DNA of 64,000 nt from assembly GCA_919902985.1 (NCBI GenBank), contig CAKKSC010000005.1:80486-144485 (forward strand), given 5' to 3'. Positions 1 to 8,742 of this stretch are shown in pieces (the first letter of the stretch is position 1; each line of letters opens with the position of its first letter). This DNA is from Desulfuromonadales bacterium. Lineage in GTDB: Bacteria; Desulfobacterota; JAENJC01. The notes under the pieces are model-generated. The model ran no database searches, was not told where the DNA came from, and saw only the letters and a list, made by a program, of their open reading frames with translations. Made by a program: the position numbers and the translations under genes.

Positions 1-237
1 ATAAGCCAGGCTGACCTTATTGGAAAGGGTGTAAAGCTCTTCATAGTGGTCATGACCATTTCCATGGCACTGGACCAGCTCGGGATAGCGAGAGGGATAA
101 TAATTGCAGCCTTTTCTATATCATTCGGGGGGATTGTATTTGCCGTAGCTCTTGCCTTCGGCCTCGGAGCAAAGGATATTGCCAGGGAGTTTCTGGAAAA
201 AAGGCTTAAAAAAGAGATTAAGGAGCCTACGACCTGA
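1..237 (+). CDS. C-terminal end of a membrane protein with conserved TM-helix repeat (MscS-like/TM_helix family), truncated by window start
   Basis: Open frame from base 1 (ISQADLIGKGVKLFIVVMTISMALDQLG...FAVALAFGLGAKDIAREFLEK), stop at 235-237. Confidence 0.6.
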   Translation: MSQADLIGKGVKLFIVVMTISMALDQLGIARGIIIAAFSISFGGIVFAVALAFGLGAKDIAREFLEKRLKKEIKEPTT

Positions 238-267
238 TATCGACTAATACCTATTCTCAAAAATCTC

Positions 268-1692
268 TTATACATTCGTTGTAACAGCCTCATTCAATGG
301 GAACCCCAGCGCCTTCTCCGCAGCCAGGGCAAGTTCTCTGTCATGGCCGTGACTCGTGGCGAACACCCTGAAATGGACCACCTTTGCTGGTATAAACTTA
401 AAAATCTCAAGAAGCGGTTCAGGAGAGGTCTTCCCTGTTGACGGATCAAATATGTTGACCTTTTTCGAGCCTTCAGCCATAGGGTTCAGCGGTCTGGGGT
501 CCTGGGCTGCCATATCAACCTTAAACTGGAGCTTTTGAAGGTTTTTGGGGAGGCATCCCCTGATGGCGTCTTCATAGTCAGAGGCCTTCTTGAAGCCTAT
601 CCCCTTCTGGGCCTGGTCAATAGTCAGGTCTGTTGCATATCCCATCTTCCACTTAATCTCCCTCTGGATGATCCTCTCCCATTCCTTTCCAATAGCCTTT
701 TTCTCAGGGTCATCGGATCTCAGCCACCTTTCAACTTCCTGAAGGAGGTACCATTCGTTCACATCCAGATATCTGTCCAGCTCCTTCTTAGGGTTAAATG
801 GGAAGAGGTGCCTCATGGTCTCGCCGAAGATCTCCTGCATGTGAAGGTCAATGGCCCTTGTGGTCCTGTGGTAATAGACATGGGAATAAAGGTAAAACCT
901 CGCGTCAATGAACCGGGTAAAGGCCGATGTCCCTGATTTATGAAGGGTCAGTCCCTTTTCTGTAAACAAGGTGTAGAACTGGAGTCTCTTTATGTCCACT
1001 ATGTCTATGGAGAAGCCTGTCATATAGGCGTCCCTCTGGACATAATCAAGGTTGTCAACAGTGTATATCCCGGAAAAGAGCTGCTGCAGGAAAGTAAGCC
1101 ACCTGGGAGGTTCCTTTTCCGGCTTAGGGAGGGTCTTCCCCTTCATAGGCTTTGCTATAAGAAACGATATCTGATCAGGGTCCATCGTTTCTTCAAAGTA
1201 CCCGGACGGGCTGCGGCGAATCTTCTTTATTATCCCCCCCAGTTTTTTGTTGATTATCTCCTGGCCAAGGGATTCGTGGGTAAGATCAAAGTTTATAAGG
1301 AAGTTGTCGTCAAAGAAGTGGCCGTAAGGGCCGTGGCCTATGTCATGGAGCAGGCCTGCCAGTCTGAGCAGCTCTTCCACATAGTTGCGTGACGGAGCAT
1401 CGGGGCAGATATCCTTCAGCGAGGAATACAGGTGCCGGGCGAACTCTCCTGCCATGTGCATGGTCCCAAGGGAGTGCTGGAAGCGTGAGTGCTCGGCTGA
1501 AGGGTAGACCCACCAGGCGCTCTGGAGCTGGTGTATGCGCCGGAGCCGCTGCATCCATGGTGTGTCTATAAGGTCCTTCTCAGCTTTCTCTTTGTTGTCA
1601 ATCGGAGTGGTGAAGCTTATGTAGCTGTAAATCGGGTCGGCCATGAGGGCCGTCCCCTGGTACAAAACAGGTTCTATGGCTTTATTGGACAT
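268..1692 (-). CDS. HD-domain phosphohydrolase (dGTPase-like family)
   Basis: 474 aa ORF; HSRFQHSLGTMHMAGEFARHL and LLHDIGHGPYGHFFD motifs. Confidence 0.85.
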   Translation of the reverse strand: MSNKAIEPVLYQGTALMADPIYSYISFTTPIDNKEKAEKDLIDTPWMQRLRRIHQLQSAWWVYPSAEHSRFQHSLGTMHMAGEFARHLYSSLKDICPDAPSRNYVEELLRLAGLLHDIGHGPYGHFFDDNFLINFDLTHESLGQEIINKKLGGIIKKIRRSPSGYFEETMDPDQISFLIAKPMKGKTLPKPEKEPPRWLTFLQQLFSGIYTVDNLDYVQRDAYMTGFSIDIVDIKRLQFYTLFTEKGLTLHKSGTSAFTRFIDARFYLYSHVYYHRTTRAIDLHMQEIFGETMRHLFPFNPKKELDRYLDVNEWYLLQEVERWLRSDDPEKKAIGKEWERIIQREIKWKMGYATDLTIDQAQKGIGFKKASDYEDAIRGCLPKNLQKLQFKVDMAAQDPRPLNPMAEGSKKVNIFDPSTGKTSPEPLLEIFKFIPAKVVHFRVFATSHGHDRELALAAEKALGFPLNEAVTTNV

Positions 1693-1800
1693 GGAAAAAC
1701 ATTAGCAGAAGTGGTGAGTGGTTGTCAATCTTGTATTGTTAAAGGGTATTGTTGAAGGGTGGGTTTTAATCCTTGTTTTTATGGAAGTGGCTCTACAACA

Positions 1801-2109
1801 TTATCTATATGCCGAATCGTGATCGGGATGGAGTGATAAAAAACGAATAAATTGAGCTTCACGGTAGACCACAGCGCGAAACTTCTTGCTGACACGGACG
1901 GTATAAAGCCTCTGTTTACCAAGGCCGGTCTTTGATTGCACCAACTCCCACTTCAGCCCCTTGTCTTTGTAAACTTCTATCCATGAAAGTTTTTTGATCT
2001 TTCGCAGTGTTCCCAGAATATTGATAGCCTCTTCCTTTTCGAGAGAAAAAAGGTCTTCCTGAAATACCGGATTGTTAATATCTATAAGTATGCTATCCGA
2101 TCTTTTCAC
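1801..2109 (-). CDS. RelE/ParE-superfamily toxin-like protein
   Basis: 102 aa; TVRVSKKFRAVVYREAQFIRFLSLHPDHDSAY, RelE-like C-terminus; overlaps upstream antitoxin-like ORF. Confidence 0.6.
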   Translation of the reverse strand: MKRSDSILIDINNPVFQEDLFSLEKEEAINILGTLRKIKKLSWIEVYKDKGLKWELVQSKTGLGKQRLYTVRVSKKFRAVVYREAQFIRFLSLHPDHDSAYR

Positions 2110-2350
2110 TCAGAGCCCCCAGGTCGCTCTCTTTAGCCTTCTGTTTTTCAGCCCACTTAATGGCTTTTTCAATCCTGGACTTTGCAGGCTCTTCGTGCAT
2201 CCACATCTCACTGTCAGGGATGATCCTGGCTGTCTTGATAAGCCATACCCCTTGCTCGATCTCCTCGATAAGCACCGGACGTCCAGCATATTCCTTCCCA
2301 AGCGATATCTGGCCGCTTGACCCTATGGTCTTCACCTGCGCTTCCATCAT
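2093..2350 (-). CDS. AbrB/SpoVT-like antitoxin candidate
   Basis: 85 aa; VKTIGSSGQISLGKEYAGRPVLIEEIEQGVWLIK; overlaps the toxin-like ORF start. Confidence 0.55.
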   Translation of the reverse strand: MMEAQVKTIGSSGQISLGKEYAGRPVLIEEIEQGVWLIKTARIIPDSEMWMHEEPAKSRIEKAIKWAEKQKAKESDLGALSEKIG

Positions 2351-2452
2351 GCCCTCCTTTCAGATTTTATAAATATGATAGCATGAAGGCATGATTCAGG
2401 CAAGAGAAATCATTTAGGCCATAGGACACAATAAGTATTTAGACAGTACTTT

Positions 2453-2706
2453 GTTTCAATCCTCACCCGCCCGTGTGGGCGGGTGCTACTCCCTCATGAT
2501 AAGCGTTAAGGTTGAGGGGATTAAAGTTTCAATCCTCACCCGCCCGTGCGGGCGGGTGCTACTAAGGGTAAGTTTAAAGAAGGGGCACACTTTGAGAGTT
2601 TCAATCCTCACCCGCCCGTGCGGGCGGGTGCTACCAGTGCCGCAAATTGTCAGCGGAAATGGCCTTATTGTTTCAATCCTCACCCGCCCGTGCGGGCGGG
2701 TGCTAC
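2453..2706 (-). CRISPR. CRISPR array: 4 repeats of 37 bp, 3 spacers of 36, 35 and 35 bp
   Basis: Repeats at 2453-2489, 2526-2562, 2598-2634, 2670-2706. Minus-strand consensus GTAGCACCCGCCCGCACGGGCGGGTGAGGATTGAAAC (type I-C style, GGATTGAAAC end). The distal repeat at 2453 carries one substitution. Adjacent to cas2. Confidence 0.97.
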
Positions 2707-2880
2707 CGCTTCCCTCAATTAGATACAGTTTCCAAATACTTACATAACAAATTCTGCGAACCAGGCAACTTTTAGCCGGAAGCAGAATCAAAAAAACACA
2801 TTCACCCCCTTTCTTTTGTAAAATCAATGTATCAAGCATCTGCGAACCTGCCGTTCTTTTGATGTCGCACAAGGTTCGCG
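2707..2880 (-). promoter_or_regulatory. Putative CRISPR leader between cas2 and array
   Basis: Lies between the cas2 stop and the first repeat on the minus strand; contains inverted repeat GCGAACCT(2842-2849)/AGGTTCGC(2872-2879). Confidence 0.5.
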
Positions 2881-3171
2881 TCATACAATCAACGGTTCCT
2901 CAAAGAAAATAGTGCTTGCCAGACCATACTCTTCTACATGGAACTCTCGCGGTTCAGTTAGCCGATAAAGCCGAAGATTGTCCTCTTTTTCATCTATCTC
3001 TTTCAGAAGCCTTCTTCGAAGCTCTTCAAACTTCATCTCATTAACCTGACACTCAAAAACAGACTTCTGAACACGCTGGCCGTAATCCTTGCACACCTGG
3101 GCCACCCTCCTAAGCCTCTTTCGTCCTGTCTTCATTTCAGTGCTAACGTCATAAGCAACAATGACCCACAT
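2881..3171 (-). CDS. cas2: CRISPR-associated endonuclease Cas2 (type I-C)
   Basis: 96 aa [41 protein letters not shown]...; adjacent to array. Confidence 0.93.
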   Translation of the reverse strand: MWVIVAYDVSTEMKTGRKRLRRVAQVCKDYGQRVQKSVFECQVNEMKFEELRRRLLKEIDEKEDNLRLYRLTEPREFHVEEYGLASTIFFEEPLIV

Positions 3172-3178
3172 AGTTACC

Positions 3179-4209
3179 TCATGAATAGAGCATCGGCATG
3201 TATTCTTCCATGTCCCCTCTCAGATGTCTTGCTAAAAGCCTTGCCTGAATGTGCGGAACAAGGCCAAAAGGAACCTTTTCTTCCAATAACGGATGATGAA
3301 TTTCATCCTGTTTACGCTTCTGATATGCCACGACTACCGTCTTTCTGCCTTTTTCACTCAGATATACGGCACCGCCCGGCCGCTCTTCAAAATCGTCCAT
3401 TGCAATCTGCCGAAGGTTTATAAGGGTCAAGGCAAGCCTGTCTGCAAGCACAGGGCGTAGTTCCTCCATAAGATCCAGTCCAAGGGAAGACCTGCCTGGT
3501 CTCAAAGCATGAAGAAATCCCATCTGGGAATCCATCCCCACACCCTCCACAGCTGACACGCAATCATTAAGAAGTAGGGTATAAAGAAACGAAAGCACGG
3601 CATTCATAGGGTCGAGCGGAGGCCTCCGGTTTCGGCCATTCATCCTGAAGGTCTCCCCGTTTTCCTTGACCATCGAGTCAAAGACATGAAAATATGCATT
3701 GGCTGCCTCTCCCTCAAAACCTCTGATTTCTTCAATGTCCTTGCTCTTCTCAAGATGAAACAGAGTGTCTGCGTGAACAGCGGCAGCCTGCCTCAAACCT
3801 GCTTCTATTTCAGCGTTTTCCGTCTCCCTGCCCCTCTCATAAGTCTCTGCCTTGAATTTTGAAGCTTCCCTGCCACGACACTCCTTGCAATCCTCGCGGT
3901 CTTAGTCGCATCCCTGACAGCCTCATATTGGGCCTGCCGCAAAAGGACATTCCCGTGGGTCTTGCCTGTCACTATTGCCATAAAACAACCGTTCATATTA
4001 AAAAGGACAACCGCCCTCCCTTCCTCCATGCACTTCTGCATCAGGAACGGGCTTATCATCACATTGCCAAAGGTGTATATGCCCCCAAGATGATGAAGGG
4101 GAACCTGCATCTGGACCTTCTGCTCCACTTCGACCTTTACAGTCTCGTGGTCAAGGGTGAGATAGGCCCCCTGGGTCATGACGTAAAGCGTATTTAATAG
4201 CTGCTTCAT
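3179..4209 (-). pseudogene. cas1: Cas1 (type I-C) with a frameshift
   Basis: N-terminal part 3805-4209 (MKQLLNTLYVMTQGAYLTLDHETVKVE...) and C-terminal part 3179-3796 (GFEGEAANAYFHVFDSMV...) in different frames; the reading frame can be joined near LMRxAxRETENAEIEAGLRQAAAVHADTL, about 3815-3840. Confidence 0.88.
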
Positions 4210-4590
4210 CGCGTCCCCCCGATCTCATCTACTAAAAATAGATTACATATAGCTTTATGATTCATTGCCTTATTGCCGATAACATCCGGCAGGCATGACT
4301 CCTTGAGCGAACAGTCCTTACATCGCTTGTCGTTCACTGGAGGCGGGACAACATTCTTTGCCAGCATCTCATGCACGGCAACAACGACCTCTTCAAGCCG
4401 CTCCCGCATGGAGTCGGTAAAGACAACTTCATTCCGCTCTCTTGAGCCGTGCCAGTAGATCGCCCCTTTTTCTACCTTAACATTGAGCATCTCTTCGAGG
4501 CAGACTGCTTGGGCGCAAAGCTGCAATACTTCATGATGTCCTGCCCTGTGTCGGCCAGATTTGTATTCCAGTGGATAAGGGGCGGGGCTT
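4206..4590 (-). pseudogene. cas4: 5'-truncated Cas4 (RecB-like exonuclease) fragment
   Basis: Frame continues upstream of the ORF-track start: PYPLEYKSGRHRAGHHEVLQLCAQAVCLEEMLN...RCKDCSLKESCLPDVI; only the C-terminal half with the Cys cluster remains. Confidence 0.82.
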
Positions 4591-5268
4591 CCCCCCGGGG
4601 CATACGGTCATCCCCATGTTCGGTTTCGCGGCATCAGCCCTGTTATAAATGATCTCTGCTGCCGTATGCCCGTGAGCGGCCCAGTGCATCTTGTTCTGGA
4701 CCGCTGCAAAGAACTGCTCTGAAAGCTCGGAGTCAGGGGTATAGTCTATGCTGGTAGCGTAAATATCCAGCACTTTGCGCCAGAATATCTTTTCAGAAGA
4801 GCGAATGTCCCTGATGCGGGACAGCAGTTCATCAAAGTAATTGCCGCCGCCTGCCTGCTTCAGGCGTTCGTCGTCCATGGTAAAACCCTTGACAATATAC
4901 TCCCGCAGTCGCTGGGTAGCCCAGATGCGGAACTGCGTGCCGCGGTGGGATTTTACCCGATAGCCAACGGAAATAATCACATCGAGATTATAGTACCTGA
5001 CATTCCGTCGAACCTGACGCCCGCCTTCATCCTGAACTACCGAGGATTCCTCGGTAGTTCCATCCGGGATCAACTCGCCTTCGTTGTAAATGTTACGGAT
5101 GTGCAGACCTATGGTATCACTATCCTTGCTGAACAGGTCAGCCATTTGCCTCTGTGTCAGCCACACTGTTTCGTCCTGCAATCGGGCTTCAATCCTGGTC
5201 TTCCCGTCATCGGTCTGATACAGGATCAGATCGCTGTTAGTCGGAAGAAGTTCATTCTTTTTTTTCAT
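4531..5268 (-). CDS. RhuM-family (virulence protein) homologue, C-terminally truncated and fused out-of-frame to cas4 sequence
   Basis: ILYQTDDGKTRIEARLQDETVWLTQRQMADLF...HWAAHGHTAAEIIYNRADAAKPNMGMT, then VCPGGKPRPLSTGIQIW, which overlaps the cas4 coding sequence in another frame. Confidence 0.78.
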   Translation of the reverse strand: MKKKNELLPTNSDLILYQTDDGKTRIEARLQDETVWLTQRQMADLFSKDSDTIGLHIRNIYNEGELIPDGTTEESSVVQDEGGRQVRRNVRYYNLDVIISVGYRVKSHRGTQFRIWATQRLREYIVKGFTMDDERLKQAGGGNYFDELLSRIRDIRSSEKIFWRKVLDIYATSIDYTPDSELSEQFFAAVQNKMHWAAHGHTAAEIIYNRADAAKPNMGMTVCPGGKPRPLSTGIQIWPTQGRTS

Positions 5269-5272
5269 TGGG

Positions 5273-5912
5273 TCACCTATTATCAGAAAAGTTTGCCAGC
5301 CGGAGTACCCCGGCCATATATCCTATAAAATCGTCATACGCCAAAGTCCAGTAGAACAGTTCGTTGAATCCATCCAGCGGGGCAACTCCATATGCCTTTT
5401 CTTTTGACTCGTAGATGTTGACAGCTTTTTGCTGTAATTCTTGAAAAGAAACCTCTTTACGTTTTCCCCGGTACTGAAGCCGGCTTAGCAGGTACTCATC
5501 GACAATAACCGTCATCGTATTTGATGAAATGACGCTCAACTTCGGGAAACCTGCTTTTGGCCTCGTCCTTCACAATTGGGTCGTCTTCGCATCTGCCATG
5601 ATTCTGGTTGCGAACCTCACGGCGCATCGCCTCTTTGCAGAATTCTGGCGCAATCAGCTGTTCACGGTAATATCCTTCAACACCTGTGTGGATGTTCCAA
5701 ACGCCGGATGTTCCTTGAGTAAATCACTATCCTTAATCCTGAATCCCCACAGTTCCGACGTGCCGAATTCCCCCGACCTGTTGGCACGACCAGCAGTCTG
5801 GATGGTGCTGACCAAGCTGCACAATTCACGGGCGGCCGTCCTGAACGAAAAATCTACTCCCGCCTCTACACACGAGGTGGCGACAAGTGTCCAGTCTTTG
5901 TCATTAATATCT
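5273..5912 (-). pseudogene. cas3: Cas3 (type I-C) C-terminal remnant, N-terminal two-thirds missing and at least two frameshifts
   Basis: DKDWTLVATSCVEAGVDFSFRTAARELCSLVSTIQTAGRANRSGEFG (helicase motif), then EQLIAPEFCKEAMRREVR in a second frame, then VDEYLLSRLQYRGKRKEVSFQELQQKAVNIYESKEKAYGVAPLDGFNELFYWTLAYDDFIGYMAGVL in a third ORF. Confidence 0.82.
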
Positions 5913-5967
5913 GAGCCTCTTGCAAAAGCATATTCAGTTTCCTGAATATGCTTTTGCAAGAGGCTCA
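5912..5967. repeat. 26-bp perfect inverted repeat with 4-nt loop (TGAGCCTCTTGCAAAAGCATATTCAG-TTTC-RC)
   Basis: Left arm 5912-5937, right arm 5942-5967, perfectly complementary; shares GAGCCTCTTGCAAAA with the element at 59708-59838. Confidence 0.95.
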
Positions 5968-6071
5968 TGGGAAAGTTTGTTGTCTACTGGAGGGGTTGCT
6001 GTATGTAAAATGATACTTTTACTAAAGACTCTGAATCAATTTGACTGGAGCTTGTATGTTGAAGGGCTGTG

Positions 6072-6875
6072 TTATTTCAGCCCAAGCACATCCTGCATAT
6101 CATATAGCCCCGGGTTCTTCCCAACAACCCACATGGCTGCTCTGATTGCCCCTCTTGCGAAGTTGTCCCTTGTGTGTGCCCGGTGGGTAAACTCAAGCCT
6201 CTCCCCTGTTCCTGCAAACATAACGGTGTGATCGCCGACTATGTCGCCGCCCCGAATGGTCTGAATACCTATCTCTTTTTTGCTGCGCTCCCCGATGATA
6301 CCATGTCTCGAATAAACGCCAACCTCGCTCAGGTCACTCCCAAGGGCATCCGCCAGACATCCGGCAATCATAAGGGCAGTTCCGCTGGGAGCATCCTTCT
6401 TGAGCCTATGGTGTGCCTCAATGATCTCCACGTCATAATCTTCACCCAGGGTACTTGCAGTATCGTGAAGGACCTTAAGCATGACATTCACACCTACGCT
6501 CATATTTGCCGACATGACGCAGGGAACCTCCCCGCAGTACTTTTTTACCTCTTCTATCTGAGCGGAAGTAAACCCGGTAGAGCCGATGACTATGGCCTTC
6601 CCGGCCTTTGAAACAACCTTAAGGTTTTCTATGGAAGCCTCCGCAGCAGTAAAGTCTATGACAACATCTCCTTTATCAATAACCTGCTCGAGGCTTGAGG
6701 TTATGGAAATACCTGACAGCGCTCCGCCTGAGAAAAAACCGGCATCTTTGCCTATAGCAGGGTTCCCGTTCCTTTCCAGCGCTCCAGATAATTCTATTCC
6801 CTCAGTATCCCGTATGATGCTGATTATCCTGCTACCCATCCTTCCGGCAGCACCGGTAACTATCGCCTTTACCAT
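6072..6875 (-). CDS. dapB: 4-hydroxy-tetrahydrodipicolinate reductase
   Basis: 267 aa; GAAGRMGSRI, EIIEAHHRLKKDAPSGTAL. Confidence 0.97.
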   Translation of the reverse strand: MVKAIVTGAAGRMGSRIISIIRDTEGIELSGALERNGNPAIGKDAGFFSGGALSGISITSSLEQVIDKGDVVIDFTAAEASIENLKVVSKAGKAIVIGSTGFTSAQIEEVKKYCGEVPCVMSANMSVGVNVMLKVLHDTASTLGEDYDVEIIEAHHRLKKDAPSGTALMIAGCLADALGSDLSEVGVYSRHGIIGERSKKEIGIQTIRGGDIVGDHTVMFAGTGERLEFTHRAHTRDNFARGAIRAAMWVVGKNPGLYDMQDVLGLK

Positions 6876-6907
6876 ACAACCTCCGTAATGTTTGGCAACC
6901 CGACGAA

Positions 6908-7789
6908 TTACACTTGCGGAATCAGTCTGTAATCCTTCATGACCTTCTTGAGCTTGTTAAGATTCCCTTCCGACATAGAGCATAGCGGAAGCCTCATCTC
7001 ACCGGATATCTTACCCATCAGAGAAAGTGCGGTCTTTACAGGTATCGGGTTTGTCTCATAGAACATCGCTCCATTTAATGGCAGAAGCCTGTAGTGCAGC
7101 TCATTGGCCTTCTTCATGTCTCCTGCAAAATAGGCGTCGCAAAGGTCCGACATGTCCTTTGGGGCCACATTGGCGATAACCGATATAACGCCATGTCCAC
7201 CTATCGCCAAAGTCGGATATACAGTGAAGTCATCTCCGGAAAGCAACAGAAAATCCTTTGGACAGAGGTTTATCACATCGCTTATCTGCTTCAGATCACC
7301 TGTAGCCTCCTTAATACCTACGATATTCTTTATCTCTGCAAGCCTGGCTACGGTCTCAGGGAGCATATTCACCCCAGTCCTTCCAGGGACGTTGTAGAGA
7401 ATTATAGGAATGTCCACCTCTTCAGCGACCTTCCTGTAGTGCTGATAAAGCCCTTCCTGAGTAGGCTTGTTGTAGTAAGGCGTTATCAGGAGCGCCGCAT
7501 TTGCCCCGGCCTTTTTGGCATGCCTCGTCAGCCTTACGGCCTCAGCAGTATTGTTCGACCCTGTGCCTGCAATAACAGGGACCCTGCCATTAACCGCCTC
7601 CAGAGTAAGCCCTATGATCCTCTCATGCTCCTCATAGCTCAGGGTTGCAGATTCCCCGGTTGTCCCGCAGGGGACTATACCGTCAGTACCGTTATCTATC
7701 TGAAATTCAATAAGATCACGAAATGCCTTCTCATCTATCTTCCCGTCCCTGAAGGGAGTCACAATTGCAACTATAGAACCTCTAAACAT
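6908..7789 (-). CDS. dapA: 4-hydroxy-tetrahydrodipicolinate synthase
   Basis: 293 aa; GTTGESATL, YYNKPTQEGLYQHY, GIKEATGD. Confidence 0.98.
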   Translation of the reverse strand: MFRGSIVAIVTPFRDGKIDEKAFRDLIEFQIDNGTDGIVPCGTTGESATLSYEEHERIIGLTLEAVNGRVPVIAGTGSNNTAEAVRLTRHAKKAGANAALLITPYYNKPTQEGLYQHYRKVAEEVDIPIILYNVPGRTGVNMLPETVARLAEIKNIVGIKEATGDLKQISDVINLCPKDFLLLSGDDFTVYPTLAIGGHGVISVIANVAPKDMSDLCDAYFAGDMKKANELHYRLLPLNGAMFYETNPIPVKTALSLMGKISGEMRLPLCSMSEGNLNKLKKVMKDYRLIPQV

Positions 7790-7841
7790 CCATTCCTCCG
7801 TAATTATTCATTCATCCCTCATCCTTCAACCTTCATCCTTT

Positions 7842-8666
7842 TTATGATTTCCAACCCTCTTCCCAAAGCTGCCCCTCATAAACCACACAGGCCTCTCCCT
7901 CGAGGAAGACCTTTTTAAAATCGCTCCCGTCCTTTTCAAAATGGATCGTAAGGGTGCTTCCTCCCTTAGTTTTGACATTTACGGGAGAATCTACCTGCCC
8001 GCTTGACGCAGATATAAGAGCAGCCGCAACAGCCCCAGTCCCGCAGGCCAGGGTCTCGTCCTCCACACCCCTTTCATACGTCCTGATATTTATATGAGAC
8101 CTGTCATGCACGGCAATAAAATTGACGTTCGTTCCTGCAGGTTGAAAGTGCGGGTGAAAACGCACTTCTTTTCCCGTCTTCTGGACATCGTAGTTCTCAA
8201 GCTCCTGGACAAATTTTACCACGTGAGGGACGCCGGTATTAACAAAGTTCACGAGGTACTCCTTTCCTTCGATTGGAAGCCTTATGTCAAGCTCCAGGGC
8301 GTGTGGTTTAGACATCTCAAGCCTTACCCTGTGTCCGAGTACCTCAGCGTGGATAATCCCTGCCAGTGTCTCAAGAGAAAGCTTCTCTCCCGCAATCCCT
8401 TTAAGATAGGCGAATCTGGCGGCGCATCTGGCTCCATTTCCGCACATCTCCGCCTCGCTGCCGTCCGCATTAAAGAAGTGCCACTTGAAGTCGGCCTTAT
8501 CTGAGTTTGTAATCAATATGACACCATCGGCCCCGACGGATACGCCGCGCCTACAGACCTTCTCCACGAAGTCGGTACAGTTGTCATGGTCTATAATCCC
8601 AAGGCGGTTATCTATAACTATGAAGTCATTTCCCGCCCCGCTCATCTTAAAAAAATCCATCTTCAT
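7842..8666 (-). CDS. dapF: Diaminopimelate epimerase
   Basis: 274 aa; MSGAGNDFIVIDN, EMCGNGARCAARF, ETLACGTGAVAAAL. Confidence 0.98.
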   Translation of the reverse strand: MKMDFFKMSGAGNDFIVIDNRLGIIDHDNCTDFVEKVCRRGVSVGADGVILITNSDKADFKWHFFNADGSEAEMCGNGARCAARFAYLKGIAGEKLSLETLAGIIHAEVLGHRVRLEMSKPHALELDIRLPIEGKEYLVNFVNTGVPHVVKFVQELENYDVQKTGKEVRFHPHFQPAGTNVNFIAVHDRSHINIRTYERGVEDETLACGTGAVAAALISASSGQVDSPVNVKTKGGSTLTIHFEKDGSDFKKVFLEGEACVVYEGQLWEEGWKS

Positions 8667-8742
8667 CTTATCCCTCCGTAATTTGGAAGATAATTTTTAC
8701 ACAAACTGCCTCAAAGGTCAATAAAAAGCTCGGACTATCTAT

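Noticed and set aside
535-1392. Plus-strand ORFs opposite the HD-domain gene
   Set aside because: Antisense shadows of a conserved coding sequence
2490-2669. Spacer self-targeting within the window
   Set aside because: No match noticed by eye; a proper search is required and could not be run
2451-2747. ORF spanning the CRISPR array (98 aa +) and its antisense partner 2486-2884
   Set aside because: Repetitive translation of CRISPR repeats; no independent coding evidence
5273-5539. Possible novel 88-aa gene next to the RhuM-like gene
   Set aside because: Reads as the frameshifted C-terminal tail of Cas3 rather than a new gene
5529-5945. 138-aa plus-strand ORF over the cas3 remnant
   Set aside because: Antisense to recognisable Cas3 sequence
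7094-7918. 274-aa plus-strand ORF over dapA
   Set aside because: Antisense to dapA; no recognisable domain
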